Below the pieces are notes generated by a model that worked only from the letters and a program-made list of their open reading frames with translations, made no database searches and was not told where the DNA came from. From Paenibacillus pinihumi DSM 23905 = JCM 16419 (GTDB lineage Bacteria; Bacillota; Bacilli; Paenibacillales; Paenibacillaceae), in NCBI RefSeq assembly GCF_000422505.1, contig NZ_AULX01000019.1, positions 145,843 to 209,842 of the forward strand: a stretch of DNA of 64,000 nt, read 5' to 3'. The translations under genes were made by a program, and so were the position numbers. Positions 32,069-40,613 of this stretch are shown piece by piece. Within the stretch, counting starts at the first letter, position 1; every line of letters starts with the position of its first letter.

Positions 32069-33328
32069 ATGAATACGTTCGAAGTTTTGGAGTCCAATGT
32101 CAGGTCTTATTGCAGAAGTTTTCCGGTTGTATTCGATAAAGCTAAGGGAGATCAGTTGTATGCGGATACCGGGGAAGCTTATATCGATTTTTTTGCGGGG
32201 GCGGGAGCCCTTAACTACGGACATAACAATAAGTTTATGAAGTCCAGAATTCTGGAATACGTATCCCAGGACCGGATAATGCATGGACTCGACATGTATA
32301 CGAAGGCAAAAGAAGAATTTATTCTTTCATTCTCAGAGCATATCCTCAAACCCCAAGCTTTGGATTATAAACTGCAATTTTGCGGACCGACGGGTACTAA
32401 TGCGGTGGAAGCCGCGTTGAAACTGGCCCGAAAGGTTAAGGGCAGAAGCGGAATTTTTGCTTTCATGGGCGGATTCCATGGGATGTCGCTGGGAAGTCTG
32501 TCGATCACAAGCAACATATCGATGCGCGAAAGTGCCGGGATACCGCTCAATAATGTGACTTTTATTCCCTATGGGCAGTCGTTTGGAGGATTGGACACAA
32601 TCCGTTACATGGAGCAAATCCTCTCCGATACGCATTCCGGGATCGAGAAGCCTGCAGCGATTATATTGGAAACCGTTCAGGCGGAAGGCGGAATAAACGT
32701 GGCTGAAACTGGATGGCTGCAAAACTTGCGCCAGCTTTGTGATGATCACGATATTTTAATGATTATCGACGATATTCAGGTCGGCTGCGGCAGAACCGGT
32801 CCATTTTTCTCATTTGAGCGTGCGGGGATTGTGCCGGATATCGTGATATTATCCAAATCGATTAGCGGGTATGGCTTGCCGATGTCTTTATTGCTGATCA
32901 AACCGGAGTTGGATATTTGGAATCCTGGAGAGCACAATGGGACATTTAGGGGCAATCAATTAGCTTTTGTCACGGCTAAGGCGGCACTGGAATTCAGAAC
33001 AGCGGAGAGTCTTGGCGATCAGGTACGGGAGAAAGAGGCTTTTATTAAACACTACCTGGAAAGTGAGATTTGGCCGCTAGATCCCGAACTGCGAATTCGG
33101 GGGATTGGGTTGATTTGGGGAATTGATGTCGCTCATCTGGGACAGGAGGCCGCTAAAGAGATCGTCTCGAATTGTTTCAGGAACGGGCTCATTCTGGAAA
33201 GAGCCGGCCGCAACGATACAGTCATTAAGATCATGCCTCCTTTGACGATCAGCATAGACAATTTGAAGTCAGGCTGCGATACGATTAAAGAAAGCATTCG
33301 TCAAGTTTGCCCTACGTATATTTTTTGA
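32069..33328 (+). CDS. ectB: Diaminobutyrate-2-oxoglutarate aminotransferase (EctB-like)
   Basis: Class III PLP aminotransferase of 419 residues, with EctB-type motifs throughout: FFAGAGALNYGHNN near the N-terminus, FCGPTGTNAVEAALKLAR, IIDDIQVGCGRTG and the PLP lysine in ILSKSISGYGLPMS. Family members make L-2,4-diaminobutyrate from aspartate-4-semialdehyde with glutamate as amino donor. No ectA or ectC (ectoine) gene is nearby. The gene is last in the NRPS operon, 42 bp after the exporter and behind AAGGAGG (32051). Its job is most likely to supply Dab monomers to synthetase 2, as in polymyxin-type pathways. Confidence 0.92.
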   Translation: MNTFEVLESNVRSYCRSFPVVFDKAKGDQLYADTGEAYIDFFAGAGALNYGHNNKFMKSRILEYVSQDRIMHGLDMYTKAKEEFILSFSEHILKPQALDYKLQFCGPTGTNAVEAALKLARKVKGRSGIFAFMGGFHGMSLGSLSITSNISMRESAGIPLNNVTFIPYGQSFGGLDTIRYMEQILSDTHSGIEKPAAIILETVQAEGGINVAETGWLQNLRQLCDDHDILMIIDDIQVGCGRTGPFFSFERAGIVPDIVILSKSISGYGLPMSLLLIKPELDIWNPGEHNGTFRGNQLAFVTAKAALEFRTAESLGDQVREKEAFIKHYLESEIWPLDPELRIRGIGLIWGIDVAHLGQEAAKEIVSNCFRNGLILERAGRNDTVIKIMPPLTISIDNLKSGCDTIKESIRQVCPTYIF

Positions 33329-33507
33329 ATATAAAATAAACCGGGACCAGACCATGAAGGTTCAATAAGTCGCCCGGGTAAAGATAAACTAAGTGAGGGG
33401 GTAAATTGCTGCAGGACAATCCGGAAGCTTGATCTCCGTTTAGCAGATTGATTGCCTACGGGCATTAGAAAATCACCGGTATTGAATAATTTAAAATAAC
33501 GAGCATG

Positions 33508-33539
33508 AAGGAGCCTTGAGCTCCTTTTTGCTTTTTTTC
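33508..33539 (+). terminator. Intrinsic terminator of the lipopeptide operon
   Basis: Stem AAGGAGC / GCTCCTT with a 5-nt loop, followed by TTTGCTTTTTTT. It closes the operon about 180 bp after ectB. The bases between 33329 and 33507 show no convincing gene. Confidence 0.9.
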
Positions 33540-33597
33540 TCAGATATCCTGTTAAGCTGAACCATATCACAAGTAATGGTAAGTTATTCTAAATCAT

Positions 33598-33644
33598 ATA
33601 TCATAACGAACATAGTTCTTTACGAACAGTGTTCGTTATGATAT
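33598..33644 (+). promoter_or_regulatory. Large palindromic operator upstream of the TetX-like gene
   Basis: Perfect 15-bp inverted repeat, ATATCATAACGAACA (33598-33612) and TGTTCGTTATGATAT (33630-33644). A second, shorter palindrome, ACGAACAgTGTTCGT (33622-33636), is nested in the right half, so three CGAACA-type half-sites are present. This layout is typical of TetR-family operators. The nearest candidate repressor is the TetR gene at 34931, one gene downstream; that pairing is inferred. Confidence 0.8.
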
Positions 33645-33708
33645 AAATGAGTTGTAGACAAAATTACGAATTGGCGAGTTATTACTTAAATAGAAGGGGA
33701 TGTGCAAG

Positions 33709-34890
33709 ATGACTACAGGATCTAAAGAACAAAAAAGAATTGCAATTATCGGAGCAGGGCCAGGGGGATTAACCCTTGCCTTAATTTTGCAGCGGCACGG
33801 CATACAATCCGTTGTATATGAGCGGGAGCTGCATGACCAGAGTCATGAAAGGGGCGGCTCCTTGGATCTTCATGAAGAATCCGGTCAGAAGGCGCTTAAA
33901 GAAGCAGGGCTTTATGACAAGTTTCAAACCCTTGCCCGCTATGAGGGGGAGGATTTCCGGGTACTTGATAAATCCGGCAACATTTATATAGATGATGAAG
34001 CTGATACAGAGCCAGATGGAGCAGGGGCACGCCCGGAGATTGACCGTGGTGTTCTGTGTGATCTGTTGTTGCAAGAAATTCATGCGGATACCATCAAATA
34101 CGGATATAAACTCGATAAGGCGGTTACGCTAGAAAACGGCATGACTGAGCTTCAATTCGAAAATGGCTTTGTAGATACGGTCCACCTGGTGATTGGCTCA
34201 GATGGAGCATTTTCCCGTGTACGTCCGCTGCTTACGGATATCGATGTCGAATACTCGGGTTTGACTATGATTGAATTGAACATCCTGAATGCAGCAGCGA
34301 ATTACCCGGAATTAGCCGCGTTTAACAAACGGGGCAAGATGTTCGGCCTGGATGATCATAAAGCGATTATTGGCCAAGTCAATGGAGATGGACGCATTAA
34401 GGTCTATGCGGCATTCAGGATAGAGAAAGACTGGCTGGAGACAAGCGGGATTCCGTTCAATCAGCCTAAAGAGGCCAAGGAGCGGCTGCTTGACATCTTT
34501 CAGGATTGGGACGAGCAGCTCAAAGATTATATCCGTTTCGCAGAAGACGCCTTATTGCCAAGACGCATCTACATGCTGCCGATCGGGTTCCAGTGGAACC
34601 GCAATCCGGGAGTCACGCTGATCGGGGATGCTGCCCATGTCATGTCGCCATTCGCGGGTGAAGGGGTGAACATGGCGATGTTCGATGCACTGGAGCTGGC
34701 ACTTGCCATTGCCCGGCATAATGATGACTTCAGCAAAGCCATTGAAGAATATGAGGAAATCATGTATGCAAGTTCATCGGAGAAGGCCAGGGATTCGGAT
34801 TACAGCTTAAAGCTCTGCTTTTCCGACAATGCCGCTGCCAACCTGGCGGAATTCATGAGTTCCATCATCGATCAGCACAACCGGCAATAA
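33709..34890 (+). CDS. TetX-like FAD-dependent monooxygenase
   Basis: 393-residue class A flavoprotein monooxygenase. It has the Rossmann motif IAIIGAGPGGLTLALIL at the N-terminus, GGSLDLHEESGQKAL (matching the GGTLDLHKGSGQEAM region of Tet(X)), an internal LVIGSDGAFSRVR (DG motif) and GDAAHVMSPFAGEGVN (FAD ribityl motif). Tet(X) enzymes hydroxylate and inactivate tetracyclines; many homologues have other or unknown substrates, so tetracycline resistance is possible but not shown. ATG 33709 is chosen over 33700 because AGAAGGGG lies 9 bases before it. It sits behind the CGAACA operator and 40 bp ahead of a tetR gene. Confidence 0.88.
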   Translation: MTTGSKEQKRIAIIGAGPGGLTLALILQRHGIQSVVYERELHDQSHERGGSLDLHEESGQKALKEAGLYDKFQTLARYEGEDFRVLDKSGNIYIDDEADTEPDGAGARPEIDRGVLCDLLLQEIHADTIKYGYKLDKAVTLENGMTELQFENGFVDTVHLVIGSDGAFSRVRPLLTDIDVEYSGLTMIELNILNAAANYPELAAFNKRGKMFGLDDHKAIIGQVNGDGRIKVYAAFRIEKDWLETSGIPFNQPKEAKERLLDIFQDWDEQLKDYIRFAEDALLPRRIYMLPIGFQWNRNPGVTLIGDAAHVMSPFAGEGVNMAMFDALELALAIARHNDDFSKAIEEYEEIMYASSSEKARDSDYSLKLCFSDNAAANLAEFMSSIIDQHNRQ

Positions 34891-34930
34891 ACATGTTGAA
34901 TTTCTTGCCCTGCTATATTATAAAGAGAAT

Positions 34931-35626
34931 ATGAAAAATTCTAATCGAGTTATCGTTAGTCGTCGTGACCGTCCGGCCAAAGAGCCGCTCAGCCGTGAAC
35001 TCATCGTCCAAACTGCCTATGAGCTTCTTAAGGAACAAGGCATGAAGGGCATGAGTATGCGCAAAATCGCCAAGGAACTGGATACAGGACCCTCTTCCTT
35101 GTACGTCTACGTCAATAATCTTGAGGATTTAAACTCTTACGTTCAGGACTTCGGCCTTGGATGCCTCATATTGCCTGATGCCGAAAATGGCTCATGGAAG
35201 GAGCGATTATTCGGGGCCCTGACCGCATATTTCCTTTTGCTAGTTGAGCAGCCGGGACTCGCGGAAATTTCGTTCTCTACTATTCCAAAGGGAGACAAAT
35301 ATATGGAGCTCATCGAATATATTCTTGCCGCGCTGCTTGAAGGCGGAGCCGGATCGAAATCTGCAGCATGGGGAACAGATCTTATGTTGTTATATGTGAC
35401 TTCATTGGCATACGAAAAGCATTCCTGGAAAAAGCATGATGCCGCGAAGTTGTCGGATATCAAACAAGCCTTTAGCAATGCGGACTCTGTTCGATTTCCT
35501 TTCATTCATAGCCTGAGTGAAGAGTTATTCTCAGGAGATACTGTCGTCATGGAACGGTTCCGGTGGGGGCTTGAAGTGCTGTTGCAGGGCATTAAACTGG
35601 ACCCCATAAATAACAGGCAAACATGA
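34931..35626 (+). CDS. TetR-family transcriptional regulator
   Basis: 231 residues. The N-terminal helix-turn-helix is clear (SRELIVQTAYELLKEQG, then MSMRKIAKELDTGPSSLYVYVNN), and the C-terminal ligand-binding region resembles the TetR_C group near tetracycline repressor-like proteins (LMLLYVTSLAYEKHSW). It follows the TetX-like gene with a 40-bp gap in the same direction and is closed by its own terminator. It probably represses the upstream monooxygenase, and itself, through the palindrome at 33598-33644. The ribosome site (AGAGAAT) is weak, consistent with low expression. Confidence 0.9.
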   Translation: MKNSNRVIVSRRDRPAKEPLSRELIVQTAYELLKEQGMKGMSMRKIAKELDTGPSSLYVYVNNLEDLNSYVQDFGLGCLILPDAENGSWKERLFGALTAYFLLLVEQPGLAEISFSTIPKGDKYMELIEYILAALLEGGAGSKSAAWGTDLMLLYVTSLAYEKHSWKKHDAAKLSDIKQAFSNADSVRFPFIHSLSEELFSGDTVVMERFRWGLEVLLQGIKLDPINNRQT

Positions 35627-35627
35627 A

Positions 35628-35657
35628 AGCAGCCGATTGCTATCGGTTGCTTTTTTT
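35628..35657 (+). terminator. Intrinsic terminator after tetR
   Basis: AGCAGCCGAT / ATCGGTTGCT stem (one G.T pair) with a 4-nt loop, then seven T residues. The left arm begins 2 bp after the tetR stop codon. Confidence 0.9.
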
Positions 35658-35835
35658 GTACTTCTATTCGGAATAGCCGATTCCACGATTTTTCCGCATT
35701 CCGTCCAAAGTATTGCCGAAATTGGATAGTACAATAAATGATGTAAGGCCAATAAAAAAACAGTCGAATTGAACGAAAGCTCACCTGGAGCGAAATTATG
35801 TAATGAAAGCCATAAAATCAAAGGAGCTGATAGCA

Positions 35836-36141
35836 TTGAAAAAAGTAATTCTTGCCCTCTCACTCGGTCTGCTGATTGGATCGGCAACAACGGCTGTAGC
35901 CGCAACAAACAAGACGGTGCAGGCGACGGTTTCGAAGTTTGTTATTAAGGTTAATGGGGCCGAGAAGACGCTGAAGAACTCGCCTATCGTTGTGGACGGC
36001 ACAACTTATCTTCCACTCCGCGATGTCGCAGGGCTGCTTGGTGCCGAAGTCAAATATGATGGTAAAGCCAAAACGATTGAGTTGCAAACACCTGTTGCCA
36101 TTGATAAAAGTGATCAGAAGAATATGGCAGGACTTAATTAG
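35836..36141 (+). CDS. Small secreted copper-amine-oxidase-N domain protein
   Basis: 101 residues. I place the start at TTG 35836, nine bases after AAGGAG, which gives a clean signal peptide (MKKVILALSLGLLIGSATTAVAA). The mature part carries one stalk-type copper amine oxidase N repeat (VKVNGAEKTLKNSPIVVDGTTYLPLRDVAGLLG style), a fold common in exported Paenibacillus proteins and thought to bind cell-wall or protein partners. No catalytic domain is attached. Function is unknown. Confidence 0.8.
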   Translation: MKKVILALSLGLLIGSATTAVAATNKTVQATVSKFVIKVNGAEKTLKNSPIVVDGTTYLPLRDVAGLLGAEVKYDGKAKTIELQTPVAIDKSDQKNMAGLN

Positions 36142-36170
36142 CATGAAATATAGAAGAGAGTAATGGTCTT

Positions 36171-36239
36171 ATCCCCTTACGGTAACCGTAAAAAGAACCC
36201 ATGCCATGATGGATTCAACACTGCCCGACGTAAGGGGAT
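36171..36239. repeat. Spaced inverted repeat between two divergent-origin blocks
   Basis: ATCCCCTTACG (36171-36181) and CGTAAGGGGAT (36229-36239) are perfect inverted copies 47 bp apart. A smaller palindrome TTACGGTaACCGTAA overlaps the left arm. No gene lies inside. It could be an mRNA hairpin after the small secreted protein or a trace of a mobile element. Confidence 0.45.
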
Positions 36240-36297
36240 ATTCCAGTTATCCCCTCTTACACCTCGCATGCCCTCAAATCCCTAAGCTGATAAAAAA

Positions 36298-36600
36298 TTA
36301 TGAGTCCAACATAAGCAGAATTTTAAATCTGTTTCTGCTTTCTTCCATAACATCAAAATCCCCGTTAGACATGGACCAAAAAAGACTTACACCATTCGAG
36401 ATATAACAAAGTGTCCGGTGTATTTCTTTTGCTGGTGCCATGTTTTTAATTAGTCCTTCTTCTTGAGCACGTTGAATCAATGTGATAATGATATCTCCGA
36501 CAACTGATTGCTCTGGAGCCAGTATCTCATTGCGGAGTGTGACCCTGTAAAATTCTTGCGTCAATTCGAACCCTGCACGAACAATATGTTTGAAGCGCAC
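36298..36600 (-). pseudogene. C-terminal remnant of a TetR-family regulator
   Basis: The reverse strand encodes about 100 residues resembling the ligand-binding half of a TetR/AcrR protein (ILAPEQSVVGDIIITLIQRAQEEGLIKN, then EIHRTLCYISNGVSLFW). There is no helix-turn-helix upstream: a TAG sits just before the GTG that opens this frame, and none of the three frames above it gives a TetR N-terminus. I read it as a 5'-truncated relic. Confidence 0.5.
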
Positions 36601-36762
36601 CCCCTAAAGCAGACATTGGTAAAACCCCAGGGTAAAACCGATGAATTCTTTGCGGGGTGCATTTTCACCTTTTAAAGGGATTTTCATATGCCTGGCGCAC
36701 TCTTTATCTCCCTCTCCCAAAAGATTTCCGAGAGACGTTTAGTCGGTAGTGCTTCCGCTACA

Positions 36763-36830
36763 TGAACAGAACCTTAATAACAGGGTGCAAAATTTAGCTG
36801 ATGTTCAGCAATTCATTTAGGCTCTGTTTC
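36763..36830 (+). promoter_or_regulatory. Imperfect hairpin leader upstream of ybjQ
   Basis: GAACAGAACCTTAAT pairs with ATTTAGGCTCTGTTT (11 of 15), enclosing a small hairpin GCTGA-TGT-TCAGC. The same layout appears again at 42986-43048 in the decayed duplicate. The rest of 36601-36926 shows no gene; it is a leader or promoter region for ybjQ. Confidence 0.45.
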
Positions 36831-36926
36831 AATGGCTTTGGTAGGATAGGAAATAAGGAATCTAATACAAGCATCTCCCAGGAGGCTCTTGGATAATAAA
36901 TCTATTTATTTCGAGGAGGAAGACCC

Positions 36927-37238
36927 ATGATTGTTACTACAACAGCAATCGTTGAAGGCTCCCCGGTCAGGCAGTACATCGGCGTTGCCACCGGTGAAGT
37001 CATTATGGCCGCTAATGTCGGGAGAGATATTATGGCTTCATTTAGAGATATTGTGGGCGGGCGATCGAAGGCCTATGAAACCAAGCTAAAGGAAGCAAGA
37101 GACGAAGCCTTTAAAGAAATGTCACAGCAAGCTTCGCAGATGGGAGCCAATGCGATTATCGGTGTCGATATCAATTACGAGGTTGTCCGCCAGGGCATGC
37201 TCATGGTCGCTGTCAGCGGAACGGCTGTCATTATCTAA
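36927..37238 (+). CDS. YbjQ/UPF0145 family protein
   Basis: 103 residues, full length for the family. The opening MIVTTTAIVEGSPVRQYIGVATGEVI and the end ASQMGANAIIGVDINYEVV are the UPF0145 signatures. Members form pentamers; their biological role is poorly known. The ribosome site GAGGAGGAAG is strong. It lies 50 bp before the M13 peptidase. Fragments of the same gene's 3' end reappear at 42101. Confidence 0.9.
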   Translation: MIVTTTAIVEGSPVRQYIGVATGEVIMAANVGRDIMASFRDIVGGRSKAYETKLKEARDEAFKEMSQQASQMGANAIIGVDINYEVVRQGMLMVAVSGTAVII

Positions 37239-37288
37239 ACCGTTCAGTCCAATTACTTTATCATTTCAATAGAAGGAGCTTATGCCAG

Positions 37289-39625
37289 ATGAAAAAACTT
37301 AGCGCTTCATTATTGTCCATATGCCTGCTTACATCGGTCGTCTCTTCTGTTCATGCAGCGGATAATGCCTTGTCCGTGTGGCAAAATGGCCAGCAAATTC
37401 AGTTCAGCAAGTCTGGACCTGTCATGGAAAAAGGGGTGACACTCGTCCCGATGCGTACGCTTCTCGAGAAGCTGGGTGTCCAAATGAAATGGGATGAAGC
37501 GACCCGTACCGTCAGCGGTACAAAAGAAGGCCTCTCCTTATCCCTCAAAATTGGCAGCACGAATGCAACTGTAAACGGCAAAACAATCAAACTGGATGCA
37601 GCGCCAAAGCAAATCAAAAATGAAACGTATGTGCCGCTCCGGTTTGTCGCGGAAACGATTGGCTACAAAGTTGCCTGGAATCCATCGCTGCGCCAGGTTA
37701 ACCTAACCTTAAAGCAGCCGGGCAATGAAGTTGTAAAAACCAGGCTGCAAGACGATTTTTATGAAGCTGTAAATGCAAAGTGGCTTGCGTCCACGGAAAT
37801 TTCAGCAGGTAAAGTAATAGCAGGCGGCTTTAGCGACCTCGATGCTAGCGTGAAAAAGCAGCTTTCGCAGGATATGGCGAAAATGGCAGCCGCGGGACGC
37901 GACAAAACAGACGACGAGATCGGCAACATGATTAAATTTTATAAACTGGCTGCTGACCGGGATAAACTCTCCAAGCAAGGATATGAAGCCATAAGAGCGG
38001 ACATCGAAAAAATTAAATCGATCAACAGCTTGGCGGATTTTGCAAAAAATCAAAAAGAACTCTATTTTAGAGGGCTATCTTTGCCATTTACTTTTTATAA
38101 CTTGTCTGACATGAAGGATGCAACGAAAGAAATTCTATACATGAATTCTCCTAAACCGCCATTTGATAAGAGCATCTATGCACCTGACAATCCTAATGGC
38201 CAAGCAGTGTTAGGGGGATACAAAAATATGCTGGCGGATCTGCTTGTGATGGTTGGGGAAACAAAAGAAGAAGCAATCCGTATTGCCGGTCAAGCTGTAG
38301 ATTTTGAACAGGAATTTGCGCAGTATATCATGTCCGCAGAAGATTCAAATAACGTGGAGTCGTTTTATAATCCAAAAACAGCGGAAGAGCTGAAGCCCTA
38401 TAGTAAAGAGATTGATTTTGAAAAATTTGTCGCAGATGTTACCGGCAAAAAACTAAAAACGGTATCCCTCATGAAATTGGATTATTTTGAAAACATGGAT
38501 ACGTTTTTGAATGAGAAAAATTGGGATAAAATAAAGAGCTGGACATACGCAAACTTTGTATTCAAGTCCGCACCTATGCTATCCGATGAGTTCATTGCAA
38601 AATCGACCCAACTCAGCAGAGCAATGAGTGGTCAAGAAAAATTGCCGCCAACAGAAGACACGATTTACAATATCGTAAATGCTGCTTTCGAAAATGTAGC
38701 AGGAAACTATTATGGCCAGACATACCTCGGAAAAGAAGCCAAACAGGATGTTACGCGCATGGCTGAAGAAATGGTTGAGAGTTTCCGGAACAGACTGCAA
38801 AAAAATGACTGGCTGTCGGAAAAAACCAAGACAGCAGCGCTTAAAAAACTGGATGCCATGAAGATCCACATTGGCTATCCGGACAAGCTGGATGGCATGT
38901 ACGCGTTGTTAAAGGTGGATGAGAATAAGTCTCTGTATGAGAATAATCGCTCCATCCAAACGGTAATTGAGAAAAATAGGTTTGCAAAACTTGATCAAAC
39001 GATTAACCGGGACGAATGGAGAACGCCTGGACATACTGCGAATGCCAACTATCAATATCTCACCAACACGATGACGTTCCCGGCTGCGGCTCTTCAGGCT
39101 CCATTTTATGATAAAAATAAAAGCGCGAGTTGGAATTATGGTGGCATAGGTGCGGTTATCGGACACGAAATCTCCCACGCTTTTGATACAAATGGGGCCA
39201 AATATGATGAGGTTGGAAACAAGGTCAATTGGTGGTCAGAAGAAGACTACAAGAAATTCGAAGAAAAAGCCCAGGCTTTTGTTGAGCAATATAACAAAGC
39301 CGAGTATATAGGCCGAAAAGTTAATGGGCAGAGAACCGTGCCGGAAAATATTGCAGATATTGGCGGACTGAATGTTGCGCTTGAATTGGCAAAACAACAG
39401 CCGGATGCCAATCTGGAAGATTTCTATACATCATGGGCTACGATTTGGAGACATAAGGCCCTGGCCGAAATTGACCAATACCTGCTGCTGGTCGATCCGA
39501 ATCCGCCAAGTAAAATCAGGGTAAATGCGGTTGTTGCGAACAGCGATGATTTCTACTCCACATTCGGCGTGAAAAAGGGCGACAAAATGTACATTGCCCC
39601 GGAGGATAGAATTACGCTTTGGTAA
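37289..39625 (+). CDS. Secreted M13-family (neprilysin/PepO-like) zinc endopeptidase with N-terminal stalk domain
   Basis: 778 residues. Signal peptide MKKLSASLLSICLLTSVVSSVHA, then two copper-amine-oxidase-N type repeats (to about residue 145), then a complete M13 peptidase. The zinc site is HEISHAFD near residue 630 with the third ligand in ENIADIGGLNVA (ExxxD). The family C-terminus (PSKIRVNAVVANSDDFYSTFGVKKGDKMY) is intact. M13 enzymes cleave small peptides; the stalk domain should hold this one at the envelope. It is preceded by AGAAGGAG. No Trp/Cys anomaly or truncation is seen. Fragments of its 5' region recur at 43222. Confidence 0.93.
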   Translation: MKKLSASLLSICLLTSVVSSVHAADNALSVWQNGQQIQFSKSGPVMEKGVTLVPMRTLLEKLGVQMKWDEATRTVSGTKEGLSLSLKIGSTNATVNGKTIKLDAAPKQIKNETYVPLRFVAETIGYKVAWNPSLRQVNLTLKQPGNEVVKTRLQDDFYEAVNAKWLASTEISAGKVIAGGFSDLDASVKKQLSQDMAKMAAAGRDKTDDEIGNMIKFYKLAADRDKLSKQGYEAIRADIEKIKSINSLADFAKNQKELYFRGLSLPFTFYNLSDMKDATKEILYMNSPKPPFDKSIYAPDNPNGQAVLGGYKNMLADLLVMVGETKEEAIRIAGQAVDFEQEFAQYIMSAEDSNNVESFYNPKTAEELKPYSKEIDFEKFVADVTGKKLKTVSLMKLDYFENMDTFLNEKNWDKIKSWTYANFVFKSAPMLSDEFIAKSTQLSRAMSGQEKLPPTEDTIYNIVNAAFENVAGNYYGQTYLGKEAKQDVTRMAEEMVESFRNRLQKNDWLSEKTKTAALKKLDAMKIHIGYPDKLDGMYALLKVDENKSLYENNRSIQTVIEKNRFAKLDQTINRDEWRTPGHTANANYQYLTNTMTFPAAALQAPFYDKNKSASWNYGGIGAVIGHEISHAFDTNGAKYDEVGNKVNWWSEEDYKKFEEKAQAFVEQYNKAEYIGRKVNGQRTVPENIADIGGLNVALELAKQQPDANLEDFYTSWATIWRHKALAEIDQYLLLVDPNPPSKIRVNAVVANSDDFYSTFGVKKGDKMYIAPEDRITLW

Positions 39626-39782
39626 ACGATTATAGGGCCAAATAAAAGCTGAAGATTCAAAAATATAGTTGATCTGTAAGGAGCTATACCAAAATCCATT
39701 CATTGAATGTTGCCCAGGCAACTCCACTTGACATGAGCATTTTGGCTATGGCTCTTTTGTGTTCATAAGTTCAAAGAAATGC

Positions 39783-39813
39783 TTGCGCATGACGTAACGT
39801 CATGCGCTATACT
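39783..39813 (+). promoter_or_regulatory. MerR-type promoter with 19-bp spacer and perfect dyad
   Basis: -35 TTGCGC (39783) and -10 TATACT (39808) are separated by 19 bp, longer than usual, as in promoters that MerR-family activators untwist. The spacer is filled by a perfect dyad, GCGCATGACGT-A-ACGTCATGCGC (39785-39807). It drives the merR gene just downstream, implying autoregulation. Confidence 0.9.
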
Positions 39814-39828
39814 GGTACTTGAAAGGGG

Positions 39829-40584
39829 TTGAGAAAGATAAGCAAGAGTTATTATACCGTTGGTTCCCTCGCCAAGCTGACCTCAACAACGGAACGAACG
39901 CTGCGCTTTTATGATCGGAAGGGGCTGCTCAAGCCCAGCGGATATAATGAACAGGGACACCGGATCTATACCGATGAGGATTTGGTACGGCTCCATCAAA
40001 TACTAACCTTAAAATATTTAGGCTACTCCCTGGATGAGATCGGCAAGTATTTAGCAGAGCAGAACAGCAAGGATTTTCATGCTTCACTGGAGCTGCAACA
40101 TGAGCTGCTGCTGCAGAAGCAGCAACACATCCAGCATGTTGTGTCTACGATGGAACGGGTAAGAGCCGTCATAAAGGATAACGATACGATAGATCATGGG
40201 CTCATTATGACGATGATTCATTCCATTCAACATGAGGAGGATCAGAAGCAGTGGCTCTCCGACCGGCTGCCGGATGCACTCGTACAATCTATATTTATGA
40301 GTGGGTCAACCATGGAGGAACAGCTTCAGGCAACACGTGAGATGACGATAGGGCTTAACGATCTGCTCGTTATGTACAAGCAAGGGCTGCAGCCGGGACA
40401 TCCGCTTGTACAGGAGCGTGCTCTTCGTCTGCAGTTGATAATTAAGCGGCTGCTGGGACATCAGCTGCACGAGCTGGGGACGGGCGAGGTGGGAAGCGTG
40501 CTGAAGGAGATGGATCCGCAGCTCTTCCCGAGCAGTTTCGAGCCGGACTTTAAGAACTACTTGCGTGAAGTGTTTTATATCTAA
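39829..40584 (+). CDS. MerR-family regulator (multidrug-type)
   Basis: About 250 residues. The winged helix-turn-helix is clear at the N-terminus (YYTVGSLAKLTSTTERTLRFYDRKGLLKPSG), followed by a coiled linker (SLELQHELLLQKQQHIQHVVSTMERV) and a C-terminal region resembling the TipAS/antibiotic-recognition type. The start is uncertain: TTG 39829 touches GAAAGGGG with no spacing, while ATA 39838 would have ideal spacing. It is followed after 29 bp by a DHA2 drug exporter, so it probably senses a drug and activates both genes from the dyad promoter. Confidence 0.88.
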   Translation: MRKISKSYYTVGSLAKLTSTTERTLRFYDRKGLLKPSGYNEQGHRIYTDEDLVRLHQILTLKYLGYSLDEIGKYLAEQNSKDFHASLELQHELLLQKQQHIQHVVSTMERVRAVIKDNDTIDHGLIMTMIHSIQHEEDQKQWLSDRLPDALVQSIFMSGSTMEEQLQATREMTIGLNDLLVMYKQGLQPGHPLVQERALRLQLIIKRLLGHQLHELGTGEVGSVLKEMDPQLFPSSFEPDFKNYLREVFYI

Positions 40585-40613
40585 ATTACTGAAAATGAAC
40601 CGGAGAGTGGGAC

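Noticed and set aside
32069..33328. Ectoine biosynthesis locus
   Set aside because: Only the ectB-type gene is present; ectA, ectC and ectD are missing and the gene ends the NRPS operon.
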